From NCBI GenBank assembly GCA_949987705.1, contig OX465286.1, positions 11,017,092 through 11,081,091 of the forward strand: a stretch of 64,000 nt of DNA, read 5' to 3'. How positions within the stretch are numbered: the first letter of the stretch is position 1; each line of letters starts with the position of its first letter. Source of the stretch: Thereva unica. Its lineage: Eukaryota > Arthropoda > Insecta > Diptera > Therevidae. Shown here piece by piece: positions 46,349 to 60,485 of the stretch. The translations under genes and the position numbers were made by a program. A model generated the notes under the pieces. It had not been told where the DNA came from and ran no database searches. It was given only the letters and a program-made list of their open reading frames with translations.

Positions 46349-49300
46349 TTAAGATCCCAGCACTTTCGTGAAATCGACCAAAAATATCCCAAGGGGTACC
46401 CCTTTGAAAATTTGCCGGTTTTGGGAAAATTCTGAAGTGGCCCTTTTTTGGATGGGAAATTGTTAGGGACCTCCCAGGGAGGCTGTGAATTCAATCCCAC
46501 CCAGGGCTGACCAGTATTTCCCGAGATAATGGGCATTCTGCAGCCCCCCTTGGGGAAATCACAAAAGAGGGGATAACTCCCGAACCCCTTGGAATTTCCG
46601 GACCAAATCAAGTGCGCTGAACTCGGGGGAGCGAGCCCTTTCCAACGATACCCCATTCATTAAGATCCCAGCACTTTCGTGAAATCGACCAAAAATATCC
46701 CAAGGGGTACCCCTTTGAAAATTTTCCGGTTTTGGGAAAATTCTGGAGTGGCCCTTTTTTGGATGGGAAATTGTTAGGGACCTCCCAGGGAGGCTGTGAA
46801 TTCAATCCCACCCAGGGCTGACCAGTATTTCCCGTGATAATGGGCCTTCTGCAGCCCCCCTTGGGGAAATCACAAAAGAGGGGATAACTCCCGAACCCCT
46901 TGGAATTTCCGGACCAAATTAAGTGCGCGGAACTCGGGAGAGCGAGCCCTTTCCAACGATACCCCATTCATTAAGATCCCAGCACTTTCGTGAAATCGAC
47001 CAAAAATATCCCAAGGGTACCCCTTTGAAAATTTTCCGGTTTTGGGAAAATTCTGAAGTGGCCCTTTTTTGGATGGGAAATTGTTAGGGACCTCCCAGGG
47101 AGGCTGTGAATTCAATCCCACCCAGGGCTGACCAGTATTTCCCGAGATAATGGGCATTCTGCAGCCCCCCTTGGGGAAATCACAAAAGAGGGGATAACTC
47201 CCGAACCCCTTGGAATTTCCGGACCAAATCAAGTGCGCTGAACTCGGGGGAGCGAGCCCTTTCCAACGATACCCCATTCATTAAGATCCCAGCACTTTCG
47301 TGAAATCGACCAAAAATATCCCAAGGGGTACCCCTTTGAAAATTTTCCGGTTTTGGGAAAATTCTGGAGTGGCCCTTTTTTGGATGGGAAATTGTTAGGG
47401 ACCTCCCAGGGAGGCTGTGAATTCAATCCCACCCAGGGCTGACCAGTATTTCCCGAGATAATGGCCATTCTGCAGCCCCCCTTGGGGAAATCACAAAAGA
47501 GGGGATAACTCCCGAACCCCTTGGAATTTCCGGACCAAATCAAGTGCGCTGAACTCGGGGGAGCGAGCCCTTTCCAACGATACCCCATTCATTAAGATCC
47601 CAGCACTTTCGTGAAATCGACCAAAAATATCCCAAGGGGTACCCCTTTGAAAATTTTCCGGTTTTGGGAAAATTCTGGAGTGGCCCTTTTTTGGATGGGA
47701 AATTGTTAGGGACCTCCCAGGGAGGCTGTGAATTCAATCCCACCCAGGGCTGACCAGTATTTCCCGAGATAATGGGCATTCTGCAGCCCCCCTTGGGGAA
47801 ATCACAAAAGAGGGGATAACTCCCGAACCCCTTGGAATTTCTGGACCAAATTAAGTGCGCGGAACTCGGGAGAGCGAGCCCTTTCCAACGATACCCCATT
47901 CATTAAGATCCCAGCACTTTCGTGAAATCGACCAAAAATATCGCAAGGGGTACCCCTTTGAAAATTTTCCGGTTTTGGGAAAATTCTGGAGTGGCCCTTT
48001 TTTGGATGGGAAATTGTTAGGGACCTCCCAGGGAGGCTGTGAATTCAATCCCACCCAGGGCTGACCAGCATTTCCCGAGATAATGGGCCTTCTGCAGCCC
48101 CCCTTGGGGAAATCACAAAAGAGGGGATAACTCCCGAACCCCTTGGAATTTCCGGACCAAATTAAGTGCGCGGAACTCGGGAGAGCGAGCCCTTTCCAAC
48201 GATACCCCATTCATTAAGATCCCAGCACTTTCGTGAAATCGACCAAAAATATCCCAAGGGGTACCCCTTTGAAAATTTTCCGGTTTTGGGAAAATTCTGG
48301 AGTGGCCCTTTTTTGGATGGGAAATTGTTAGGGACCTCCCAGGGAGGCTGTGAATTCAATCCCACCTCGGGCTGACCAGTATTTCCCGAGATAATGGGCA
48401 TTCTGCAGCCCCCCTTGGGGAAATCACAAAAGAGGGGATAACTCCCGAACCCCTTGGAATTTCCGGACCAAATCAAGTGTGCTGAACTCGGGGGAGCGAG
48501 CCCTTTCCAACGATACCCCATTCATTAAGATCCCAGCACTTTCGTGAAATCGACCAAAAATATCCCAAGGGGTACCCCTTTGAAAATTTTCCGGTTTTGG
48601 GAAAATTCTGGAGTGGCCCTTTTTTGGATGGGAAATTGTTAGGGACCTCCCAGGGAGGCTGTGAATTCAATCCCACCCAGGGCTGACCAGTATTTCCCGT
48701 GATAATGGGCCTTCTGCAGCCCCCCTTGGGGAAATCACAAAAGAGGGGATAACTCCCGAACCCCTTGGAATTTCTGGACCAAATTAAGTGCGCGGAACTC
48801 GGGAGAGCGAGCCCTTTCCAACGATACCCCATTCATTAAGATCCCAGCACTTTCGTGAAATCGACCAAAAATATCCCAAGGGGTACCCCTTTGAACATTT
48901 TCCGGTTTTGGGAAAATTCTGGAGTGCCCCTTTTTTGGATGGGAAATTGTTAGGGACCTCCCAGGGAGGCTGTGAATTCAATCCCACCCAGGGCTGACCA
49001 GTATTTCCCGAGATAATGGGCATTCTGCAGCCCCCCTTGGGGAAATCACAAAAGAGGGGATAACTCCCGAACCCCTTGGAATTTCTGGACCAAATCAAGT
49101 GCGCTGAACTCGGGGGAGCGAGCCCTTTCCAACGATACCCCATTCATTAAGATCCCAGCACTTTCGTGAAATCGACCAAAAATATCCCAAGGGGTACCCC
49201 TTTGAAAATTTTCCGGTTTTGGGAAAATTCTGGAGTGGCCCTTTTTTGGATGGGAAATTGTTAGGGACCTCCCAGGGAGGCTGTGAATTCAATCCCACCC

Positions 49301-51634
49301 AGGGCTGACCAGTATTTCCCGAGATAATGGGCATTCTGCAGCCCCCCTTGGGGAAATCACAAAAGAGGGGATAACTCCCAAACCCCTTGGAATTTCTGGA
49401 CCAAATCAAGTGCGCTGAACTCGGGGGAGCGAGCCCTTTCCAACGATACCCCATTCATTAAGATCCCAGCACTTTCGTGAAATCGACCAAAAATATCCCA
49501 AGGGGTACCCCTTTGAAAATTTTCCGGTTTTGGGAAAATTCTGGAGTGGCCCTTTTTTGGATGGGAAATTGTTAGGGACCTCCCAGGGAGGCTGTGAATT
49601 CAATCCCACCCAGGGCTGACCAGTATTTCCCGAGATAATGGGCATTCTGCAGCCCCCCTTGGGGAAATCACAAAAGAGGGGATAACTCCCGAACCCCTTG
49701 GAATTTCTGGACCAAATCAAGTGCGCTGAACTCGGGGGAGCGAGCCCTTTCCAACGATACCCCATTCATTAAGATCCCAGCACTTTCGTGAAATCGACCA
49801 AAAATATCCCAAGGGGTACCCCTTTGAAAATTTTCCGGTTTCGGGAAAATTCTGGAGTGGCCCTTTTTTGGATGGGAAATTGTTAGGGACCTCCCAGGGA
49901 GGCTGTGAATTCAATCCCACCCAGGGCTGACCAGTATTTCCCGAGATAATGGGCATTCTGCAGCCCCCCTTGGGGAAATCACAAAAGAGGGGATAACTCC
50001 CGAACCCCTTGGAATTTCTGGACCAAATCAAGTGCGCTGAACTCGGGGGAGCGAGCCCTTTCCAACGATACCACATTCATTAAGATCCCAGCACTTTCGT
50101 GAAATCGACCAAAAATATCCCAAGGGGTACCCCTTTGAAAATTTTCCGGTTTTGGGAAAATTCTGGAGTGGCCCTTTTTTGGATGGGAAATTGTTAGGGA
50201 CCTCCCAGGGAGGCTGTGAATTCAATCCCACCCAGGGCTGACCAGTATTTCCCGAGATAATGGGCATTCTGCAGCCCCCCTTGGGGAAATCACAAAAGAG
50301 GGGATAACTCCCGAACCCCTTGGAATTTCTGGACCAAATCAAGTGCGCTGAACTCGGGAGAGCGAGCCCTTTCCAACGATACCCCATTCATTAAGATCCC
50401 AGCACTTTCGTGAAATCGACCAAAAATATCCCAAGGGGTACCCCTTTGAAAATTTTCCGGTTTTGGGAAAATTCTGGAGTGGCCCTTTTTTGGATGGGAA
50501 ATTGTTAGGGACCTCCCAGGGAGGCTGTGAATTCAATCCCACCCAGGGCTGACCAGTATTTCCCGAGATAATGGGCATTCTGCAGCCCCCCTTGGGGAAA
50601 TCACAAAAGAGGGGATAACTCCCGAACCCCTTGGAATTTCTGGACCAAATCAAGTGCGCTGAACTCGGGGGAGCGAGCCCTTTCCAACGATACCCCATTC
50701 ATTAAGATCCCAGCACTTTCGTGAAATCGACCAAAAATATCCCGAGGGGTACCCCTTTGAAAATTTTCCGGTTTTGGGAAAATTCTGAAGTGGCCCTTTT
50801 TTGGATGGGAAATTGTTAGGGACCTCCCAGGGAGGCTGTGAATTCAATCCCACCCAGGGCTGACCAGTATTTCCCGTGATAATGGGCCTTCTGCAGCCCC
50901 CCTTGGGGAAATCACAAAAGAGGGGATAACTCCCGAACCCCTTGGAATTTCTGGACCAAATCAAGTGCGCTGAACTCGGGGGAGCGAGCCCTTTCCAACG
51001 ATACCACATTCATTAAGATCCCAGCACTTTCGTGAAATCGACCAAAAATATCCCAAGGGGTACCCCTTTGAAAATTTTCCGGTTTTGGGAAAATTCTGAA
51101 GTGGCCCTTTTTTGGATGGGAAATTGTTAGGGACCTCCCAGGGAGGCTGTGAATTCAATCCCACCCAGGGCTGACCAGTATTTCCTGAGATAATGGGCAT
51201 TCTGTAGCCCCCCTTGGGGAAATCACAAAAGAGGGGATAACTCCCGAACCCCTTGGAATTTCTGGACCAAATCAAGTGCGCTGAACTCGGGAGAGCGAGC
51301 CCTTTCCAACGATACCCCATTCATTAAGATCCCAGCACTTTCGTGAAATCGACCAAAAATATCCCGAGGGGTACCCCTTTGAAAATTTTCCGGTTTTGGG
51401 AAAATTCTGGAGTGGCCCTTTTTTGGATGGGAAATTGTTAGGGACCTCCCAGGGAGGCTGTGAATTCAATCCCACCCAGGGCTGACCAGTATTTCCCGAG
51501 ATAATGGGCATTCTGCAGCCCCCCTTGGGGAAATCACAAAAGAGGGGATAACTCCCGAACCCCTTGGAATTTCTGGACCAAATCAAGTGCGCTGAACTCG
51601 GGGGAGCGAGCCCTTTCCAACGATACCCCATTCA

Positions 51635-53189
51635 TTAAGATCCCAGCACTTTCGTGAAATCGACCAAAAATATCCCGAGGGGTACCCCTTTGAAAATTTT
51701 CCGGTTTTGGGAAAATTCTGAAGTGGCCCTTTTTTGGATGGGAAATTGTTAGGGACCTCCCAGGGAGGCTGTGAATTCAATCCCACCCAGGGCTGACCAG
51801 TATTTCCCGTGATAATGGGCCTTCTGCAGCCCCCCTTGGGGAAATCACAAAAGAGGGGATAACTCCCGAACCCCTTGGAATTTCCGGACCAAATTAAGTG
51901 TGCTGAACTCGGGAGAGCGAGCCCTTTCCAACGATACCCCATTCATTAAGATCCCAGCACTTTCGTGAAATCGACCAAAAATAACCCGAGGGGTACCCCT
52001 TTGAAAATTTTCCGGTTTTGGGAAAATTCTGAAGTGGCCCTTTTTTGGATGGGAAATTGTTAGGGACCTCCCAGGGAGGCTGTGAATTCAATCCCACCCA
52101 GGGCTGACCAGTATTTCCCGTGATAATGGGCATTCTGCAGCCCCCCTTGGGGAAATCACAAAAGAGGGGATAACTCCCGAACCCCTTGGAATTTCTGGAC
52201 CAAATCAAGTGCGCTGAACTCGGGGGAGCGAGCCCTTTCCAACGATACCCCATTCATTAAGATCCCAGCACTTTCGTGAAATCGACCAAAAATATCCCGA
52301 GGGGTACCCCTTTGAAAATTTTCCGGTTTTGGGAAAATTCTGAAGTGGCCCTTTTTTGGATGGGAAATTGTTAGGGACCTCCCAGGGAGGCTGTGAATTC
52401 AATCCCACCCAGGGCTGACCAGTATTTCCCGTGATAATGGGCCTTCTGCAGCCCCCCTTGGGGAAATCACAAAAGAGGGGATAACTCCCGAACCCCTTGG
52501 AATTTCCGGACCAAATTAAGTGTGCTGAACTCGGGAGAGCGAGCCCTTTCCAACGATACCCCATTCATTAAGATCCCAGCACTTTCGTGAAATCGACCAA
52601 AAATATCCCGAGGGGTACCCCTTTGAAAATTTTCCGGTTTTGGGAAAATTCTGAAGTGGCCCTTTTTTGGATGGGAAATTGTTAGGGACCTCCCAGGGAG
52701 GCTGTGAATTCAATCCCACCCAGGGCTGACCAGTATTTCCCGAGATAATGGGCCTTCTGCAGCCCCCCTTCGGGAAATCACAAAAGAGGGGATAACTCCC
52801 GAACCCCTTGGAATTTCCGGACCAAATCAAGTGCGCTGAGCTCGGGAGAGCGAGCCCTTTCCAACGATACCCCATTCATTAAGATCCCAGCACTTTCGTG
52901 AAATCGACCAAAAATATCCCGAGGGGTACCCCTTTGAAAATTTTCCGGTTTTGGGAAAATTCTGAAGTGGCCCTTTTTTGGATGGGAAATTGTTAGGGAC
53001 CTCCCAGGGAGGCTGTGAATTCAATCCCACCCAGGGCTGACCAGTATTTCCCGTGATAATGGGCCTTCTGCAGCCCCCCTTGGGGAAATCACAAAAGAGG
53101 GGATAACTCCCGAACCCCTTGGAATTTCCGGACCAAATTAAGTGTGCTGAACTCGGGAGAGCGAGCCCTTTCCAACGATACCCCATTCA
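51635..53189 (+). repeat. 622-bp dimers with CCCGTGATAATGGGCC marker
   Basis: The units at 51635, 52257 and 52879 share A43-to-G, 'CCCGTGATAATGGGCCTT' and an 'AAATTAAGTGTGCTG' end, and alternate with the units at 51946 and 52568. The period is 622 bp over two and a half dimers. The interleaved units are less alike, with 'AAATAACCC' at 51980 and 'CTTCGGG' at 52768. Confidence 0.82.
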
Positions 53190-55985
53190 TTAAGATCCCA
53201 GCACTTTCGTGAAATCGACCAAAAATATCCCAAGGGGTACCCCTTTGAAAATTTTCCGGTTTTGGGGAAATTCTGGAGTGGCCCTTTTTTGGATGGGAAA
53301 TTGTTAGGGACCTCCCAGGGAGGCTGTGAATTCAATCCCACCTCGGGCTGACCAGTATTTCTCGAGATAATGGGCATTCTGCAGCCCCCCTTGGGGAAAT
53401 CACAAAAGAGGGGATAACTCCCGAACCCCTTGGAATTTCTGGACCAAATCAAGTGCGCTGAACTCGGGAGAGCGAGCCCTTTCCAACGATACCTCATTCA
53501 TTAAGATCCCAGCACTTTCGTGAAATCGACCAAAAATATCCCAAGGGGTAACCCTTTGAAAATTTTCCGGTTTTGGAAAAATTCTGAAGTGGCCCGTTTT
53601 TGGATGGGAAATTGTTAGGGACCTCCCAGGGAGGCTGTTAATTCAATCCCACCCCGGGCTGACCAGTATTTCCTGAGATAATGGGCATTCTGTAGCCCCC
53701 CTTGGGGAAATCACAAAAGAGGGGATAACTCCCGAACCCCTTGGAATTTCTGGACCAAATCAAGTGCGCTGAACTCGGGAGAGCGAGCCCTTTCCAACGA
53801 TACCCCATTCATTAAGATCCCAGCACTTTCGTGAAATCGACCAAAAATATCCCAAGGGGTACCGCTTTGAAAATTTTCCGGTTTTGGGAAAATTCTGGAG
53901 TGGCCCTTTTTGGATGGGAAATTGTTAGGGACCTCCCAGGGAGGCTGTGAATTCAATCCCACCTCGGGCTGACCAGTATTTCCCGAGATAATGGGCATTC
54001 TGCAGCCCCCCTTGGGGAAATCACAAAAGAGGGGATAACTCCCGAACCCCTTGGAATTTCTGGACCAAATCAAGTGCGCTGAACTCGGGAGAGCGAGCCC
54101 TTTCCAACGATACCCCATTCATTAAGATCCCAGCACTTTCGTGAAATCGACCAAAAATATCCCAAGGGGTACCCCTTTGAAAATTTTCCGGTTTTGGGAA
54201 AATTCTGGAGTGGCCCTTTTTTGGATGGGAAATTGTTAGGGACCTCCCAGGGAGGCTGTGAATTCAATCCCACCTCGGGCTGACCAGTATTTCCCGAGAT
54301 AATGGGCATTCTGCAGCCCCCCTTGGGGAAATCACAAAAGAGGGGATAACTCCCGAACCCCTTGGAATTTCCGGACCAAATCAAGTGCGCTGAACTCGGG
54401 AGAGCGAGCCCTTTCCAACGATACCCCATTCATTAAGATCCCAGCACTTTCGTGAAATCGACCAAAAATATCCCAAGGGGTAACCCTTTGAAAATTTTCC
54501 GGTTTTGGGAAAATTCTGGAGTGGCCCTTTTTGGATGGGAAATTGTTAGGGACCTCCCAGGGAGGCTGTGAATTCAATCCCACCTCGGGCTGACCAGTAT
54601 TTCCCGAGATAATGGGCATTCTGCAGCCCCCCTTGGGGAAATCACAAAAGAGGGGATAACTCCCGAACCCCTTGGAATTTCTGGACCAAATCAAGTGCGC
54701 TGAACTCGGGAGAGCGAGCCCTTTCCAACGATACCCCATTCATTAAGATCCCAGCACTTTCGTGAAATCGACCAAAAATATCCCAAGGGGTACCCCTTTG
54801 AAAATTTTCCGGTTTTGGGAAAATTCTGGAGTGGCCCTTTTTTGGATGGGAAATTGTTAGGGACCTCCCAGGGAGGCTGTGAATTCAATCCCACCTCGGG
54901 CTGACCAGTATTTCCCGAGATAATGGGCATTCTGCAGCCCCCCTTGGGGAAATCACAAAAGAGGGGATAACTCCCGAACCCCTTGGAATTTCCGGACCAA
55001 ATCAAGTGCGCTGAACTCGGGAGAGCGAGCCCTTTCCAACGATACCCCATTCATTAAGATCCCAGCACTTTCGTGAAATCGACCAAAAATATCCCAAGGG
55101 GTACCCCTTTGAAAATTTTCCGGTTTTGGGAAAATTCTGAAGTGGCCCTTTTTTGGATGGGAAATTGTTAGGGACCTCCCAGGGAGGCTGTGAATTCAAT
55201 CCCACCCAGGGCTGACCAGTATTTCCTGAGATAATGGGCATTCTGTAGCCCCCCTTGGGGAAATCACAAAAGAGGGGATAACTCCCGAACCCCTTGGAAT
55301 TTCTGGACCAAATCAAGTGCGCTGAACTCGGGAGAGCGAGCCCTTTCCAACGATACCCCATTCATTAAGATCCCAGCACTTTCGTGAAATCGACCAAAAA
55401 TATCCCAAGGGGTACCCCTTTGAAAATTTTCCGGTTTTGGGAAAATTCTGGAGTGGCCCTTTTTTGGATGGGAAATTGTTAGGGACCTCCCAGGGAGGCT
55501 GTGAATTCAATCCCACCTCGGGCTGACCAGTATTTCCCGAGATAATGGGCATTCTGCAGCCCCCTTGGGGAAATCACAATAGAGGGGATAACTCCCGAAC
55601 CCCTTGGAATTTCCGGACCAAATCAAGTGCGCTGAACTCGGGAGAGCGAGCCCTTTCCAACGATACCCCATTCATTAAGATCCCAGCACTTTCGTGAAAT
55701 CGACCAAAAATATCCCAAGGGGTACCCCTTTGAAAATTTTCCGGTTTTGGGAAAATTCTGGAGTGGCCCTTTTTTGGATGGGAAATTGTTAGGGACCTCC
55801 CAGGGAGGCTGTGAATTCAATCCCACCCAGGGCTGACCAGTATTTCCCGAGATAATGGGCATTCTGCAGCCCCCCTTGGGGAAATCACAAAAGAGGGGAT
55901 AACTCCCGAACCCCTTGGAATTTCCGGACCAAATCAAGTGCGCTGAACTCGGGAGAGCGAGCCCTTTCCAACGATACCCCATTCA

Positions 55986-57534
55986 TTAAGATCCCAGCAC
56001 TTTCGTGAAATCGACCAAAAATATCCCGAGGGGTACCCCTTTGAAAATTTTCCGGTTTTGGGAAAATTCTGAAGTGGCCCTTTTTTGGATGGGAAATTGT
56101 TAGGGACCTCCCAGGGAGGCTGTGAATTCAATCCCACCCAGGGCTGACCAGTATTTCCTGAGATAATGGGCATTCTGTAGCCCCCTTGGGGAAATCACAA
56201 AAGAGGGGATAACTCCCGAACCCCTTGGAATTTCCGGACCAAATTAAGTGCGCGGAACTCGGGAGAGCGAGCCCTTTCCAACGATACCCCATTCATTAAG
56301 ATCCCAGCACTTTCGTGAAATCGACCAAAAATATCCCAAGGGGTACCCCTTTGAAAATTTTCCGGTTTTGGGAAAATTCTGGAGTGGTCCTTTTTTGGAT
56401 GGGAAATTGTTAGGGACCTCCCAGGGAGGCTGTGAATTCAATCCCACCTCGGGCTGACCAGTATTTCCCGAGATAATGGGCATTCTGCACCCCCCTTGGG
56501 GAAATCACAAAAGAGGGGATAACTCCCGAACCCCTTGGAATTTCTCGACCAAATAAAGTGCCCTGAACTCGGGAGAGCAAGCCCTTTCCAACGATACCCC
56601 ATTCATTAAGATCCCAGCACTTTCGTGAAATCGACCAAAAATATCCCAAGGGGTCCCTTTGCAAATTTTCAGGTTTTGGGAAAATTCTGGAGTGGCCCTT
56701 TTTTGGATGGGAAATTGTTAGGGACCTCCCAGGGAGGCTGTGAATTCAATCCCACCCAGGGCTGACCAGTATTTCCCGAGATAATGGGCATTCTGCAGCC
56801 CCCCTTGGGGAAATCACAAAAGAGGGGATAACTCCCGAACCCCTTGGAATTTCCGGACCAAATCAAGTGCGCTGAACTCGGGAGAGCGAGCCCTTTCCAA
56901 CGATACCCCATTCATTAAGATCCCAGCACTTTCGTGAAATCGACCAAAAATATCCCAAGGGGTCCCTTTGCAAATTTTCAGGTTTTGGGAAAATTCTGGA
57001 GTGGTCCTTTTTTGGATGGGAAATTGTTAGGGACCTCCCAGGGAGGCTGTTAATTCAATCCCACCCCGGGCTGACCAGTATTTCCCGAGATAATGGGCAT
57101 TCTGCAGCCCCCCTTGGGGAAATCACAAAAGAGGGGATAACTCCCGAACCCCTTGGAATTTCTCGACCAAATAAAGTGCGCTGAACTCGGGAGAGCAAGC
57201 CCTTTCCAACGATACCCCATTCATTAAGATCCCAGCACTTTCGTGAAATCGACCAAAAATATCCCAAGGGGTACCCCTTTGAAAATTTTCCGGTTTTGGG
57301 AAAATTCTGGAGTGGCCCTTTTTTGGATGGGAAATTGTTAGGGACCTCCCAGGGAGGCTGTGAATTCAATCCCACCCAGGGCTGACCAGTATTTCCCGAG
57401 ATAATGGGCATTCTGCAGCCCCCCTTGGGGAAATCACAAAAGAGGGGATAACTCCCGAACCCCTTGGAATTTCCGGACCAAATCAAGTGCGCTGAACTCG
57501 GGAGAGCGAGCCCTTTCCAACGATACCCCATTCA
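55986..57534 (+). repeat. 1549-bp pentamer, copy 1
   Basis: The units at 55986, 56296, 56606, 56915 and 57224 have lengths 310, 310, 309, 309 and 311 and share unusual markers with 57535 onward at a 1549-bp offset. The markers are one C lost before TTGGGG, 'GAGTGGTCC', 'CTGCACCCCCC', 'TTTCTCGACC', 'AAATAAAGTGCCC' and 'GGGGTCCCTTTGCAAATTTTCAGG'. Confidence 0.88.
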
Positions 57535-58629
57535 TTAAGATCCCAGCACTTTCGTGAAATCGACCAAAAATATCCCGAGGGGTACCCCTTTGAAAATTTT
57601 CCGGTTTTGGGAAAATTCTGAAGTGGCCCTTTTTTGGATGGGAAATTGTTAGGGACCTCCCAGGGAGGCTGTGAATTCAATCCCACCCAGGGCTGACCAG
57701 TATTTCCTGAGATAATGGGCATTCTGTAGCCCCCTTGGGGAAATCACAAAAGAGGGGATAACTCCCGAACCCCTTGGAATTTCCGGACCAAATTAAGTGC
57801 GCGGAACTCGGGAGAGCGAGCCCTTTCCAACGATACCCCATTCATTAAGATCCCAGCACTTTCGTGAAATCGACCAAAAATATCCCAAGGGGTACCCCTT
57901 TGAAAATTTTCCGGTTTTGGGAAAATTCTGGAGTGGTCCTTTTTTGGATGGGAAATTGTTAGGGACCTCCCAGGGAGGCTGTGAATTCAATCCCACCTCG
58001 GGCTGACCAGTATTTCCCGAGATAATGGGCATTCTGCACCCCCCTTGGGGAAATCACAAAAGAGGGGATAACTCCCGAACCCCTTGGAATTTCTCGACCA
58101 AATAAAGTGCCCTGAACTCGGGAGAGCAAGCCCTTTCCAACGATACCCCATTCATTAAGATCCCAGCACTTTCGTGAAATCGACCAAAAATATCCCAAGG
58201 GGTCCCTTTGCAAATTTTCAGGTTTTGGGAAAATTCTGGAGTGGCCCTTTTTTGGATGGGAAATTGTTAGGGACCTCCCAGGGAGGCTGTGAATTCAATC
58301 CCACCCAGGGCTGACCAGTATTTCCCGAGATAATGGGCATTCTGCAGCCCCCCTTGGGGAAATCACAAAAGAGGGGATAACTCCCGAACCCCTTGGAATT
58401 TCTCGACCAAATAAAGTGCGCTGAACTCGGGAGAGCAAGCCCTTTCCAGCGATACCCCATTCATTAAGATCCCAGCACTTTCGTGAAATCAACCAAAAAT
58501 ATCCCAAGGGGTACCCCCCTTGGGGAAATCACAAAAGAGGGGATAACTCCCGAACCCCTTGGAATTTCCGGACCAAATCAAGTGCGCTGAACTCGGGAGA
58601 GCGAGCCCTTTCCAACGATACCCCATTCA
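57535..58629 (+). repeat. 1549-bp pentamer, incomplete copy 2 ending in a truncated unit
   Basis: The units at 57535, 57845 and 58155 follow those at 55986, 56296 and 56606. The unit at 58155 starts like 56606 but ends like 56915 ('TTTCTCGACC', 'AAATAAAGTGCGC', 'GAGCAAGCC'), so it is a chimera. It is followed by the 166-bp unit at 58464. Confidence 0.82.
58464..58629 (+). repeat. 166-bp monomer with 145-bp deletion
   Basis: GGGGTACCCC runs directly into CCTTGGGGAAATC. The right half of the palindrome is joined to the C-run before TTGGGG. A run of C is shared at the breakpoints. This is the shortest unit in the window, about half length. Confidence 0.92.
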
Positions 58630-60181
58630 TTAAGATCCCAGCACTTTCGTGAAATCGACCAAAAATATCCCAAGGGGTCCCTTTGCAAATTTTCAGGTTT
58701 TGGGAAAATTCTGGAGTGGTCCTTTTTTGGATGGGAAATTGTTAGGGACCTCCCAGGGAGGCTGTGAATTCAATCCCACCTCGGGCTGACCAGTATTTCC
58801 CGAGATAATGGGCATTCTGCAGCCCCCCTTGGGGAAATCACAAAAGAGGGGATAACTCCCGAACCCCTTGGAATTTCCGGACCAAATCAAGTGCGCTGAA
58901 CTCGGGGGAGCGAGCCCTTTCCAACGATACCCCATTCATTAAGATCCCAGCACTTTCGTGAAATCGACCAAAAATATCCCAAGGGGTACTCCTTTGAAAA
59001 TTTTCCGGTTTTGGGAAAATTCTGAAGTGGCCCGTTTTTGGATGGGAAATTGTTAGGGACCTCCCAGGGAGGCTGTGAATTCAATCCCACCTCGGGCTGA
59101 CCAGTATTTCCCGAGATAATGGGCATTCTGTAGCCCCCCTTGGGGAAATCACAAAAGAGGGGATAACTCCCGAACCCCTTGGAATTTCCGGACCAAATCA
59201 AGTGCGCTGAACTCGGGAGAGCGAGCCCTTTCCAACGATACCCCATTCATTAAGATCCCAGCACTTTCGTGAAATCGACCAAAAATATCCCAAGGGGTAC
59301 CCCTTTGAAAATTTGCCGGTTTTGGGAAAATTCTGGAGTGGCCCTTTTTTGGATGGGAAATTGTTAGGGACCTCCCAGGGAGGCTGTGAATTCAATCCCA
59401 CCTCGGGCTGACCAGTATTTCCCGAGATAATGGGCATTCTGCAGCCCCCCTTGGGGAAATCACAAAAGAGGGGATAACTCCCGAACCCCTTGGAATTTCT
59501 GGACCAAATCAAGTGCGCTGAACTCGGGGGAGCGAGCCCTTTCCAACGATACCCCATTCATTAAGATCCCAGCACTTTCGTGAAATCGACCAAAAATATC
59601 CCAAGGGGTACCCCTTTGAAAATTTGCCGGTTTTGGGAAAATTCTGGAGTGGCCCTTTTTTGGATGGGAAATTGTTAGGGACCTCCCAGGGAGGCTGTGA
59701 ATTCAATCCCACCTCGAGCTGACCAGTATTTCCCGAGATAATGGGCATTCTGCAGCCCCCCTTGGGGAAATCACAAAAGAGGGGATAACTCCCGAACCCC
59801 TTGGAATTTCTGGACCAAATCAAGTGCGCTGAACTCGGGGGAGCGAGCCCTTTCCAACGATACCCCATTCATTAAGATCCCAGCACTTTCGTGAAATCGA
59901 CCAAAAATATCCCAAGGGGTACCCCTTTGAAAATTTGCCGGTTTTGGGAAAATTCTGGAGTGGCCCTTTTTGGATGGGAAATTGTTAGGGACCTCCCAGG
60001 GAGGCTGTGAATTCAATCCCACCTCGGGCTGACCAGTATTTCCCGAGATAATGGGCATTCTGCAGCCCCCCTTGGGGAAATCACAAAAGAGGGGATAACT
60101 CCCGAACCCCTTGGAATTTCTGGACCAAATCAAGTGCGCTGAACTCGGGAGAGCGAGCCCTTTCCAACGATACCCCATTCA

Positions 60182-60485
60182 TTAAGATCCCAGCACTTTC
60201 GTGAAATCGACCAAAAATATCCCAAGGGGTACCCCTTTGAAAATTTTCCGGTTTTGGGAAAATTCTGGAGTGGCCCTATGGGAAATTGTTAGGGACCTCC
60301 CAGGGAGGCTGTGAATTCAATCCCACCTCGGGCTGACCAGTATTTCCCGAGATAATGGGCATTCTGCAGCCCCCCTTGGGGAAATCACAAAAGAGGGGAT
60401 AACTCCCGAACCCCTTGGAATTTCCGGACCAAATCAAGTGCGCTGAACTCGGGAGAGCGAGCCCTTTCCAACGATACCCCATTCA
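60182..60485 (+). repeat. 304-bp monomer with 7-bp deletion
   Basis: GTGGCCCT is followed directly by ATGGGAAATTG, removing most of the T-run and GG. It is unique in the window. Confidence 0.88.
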
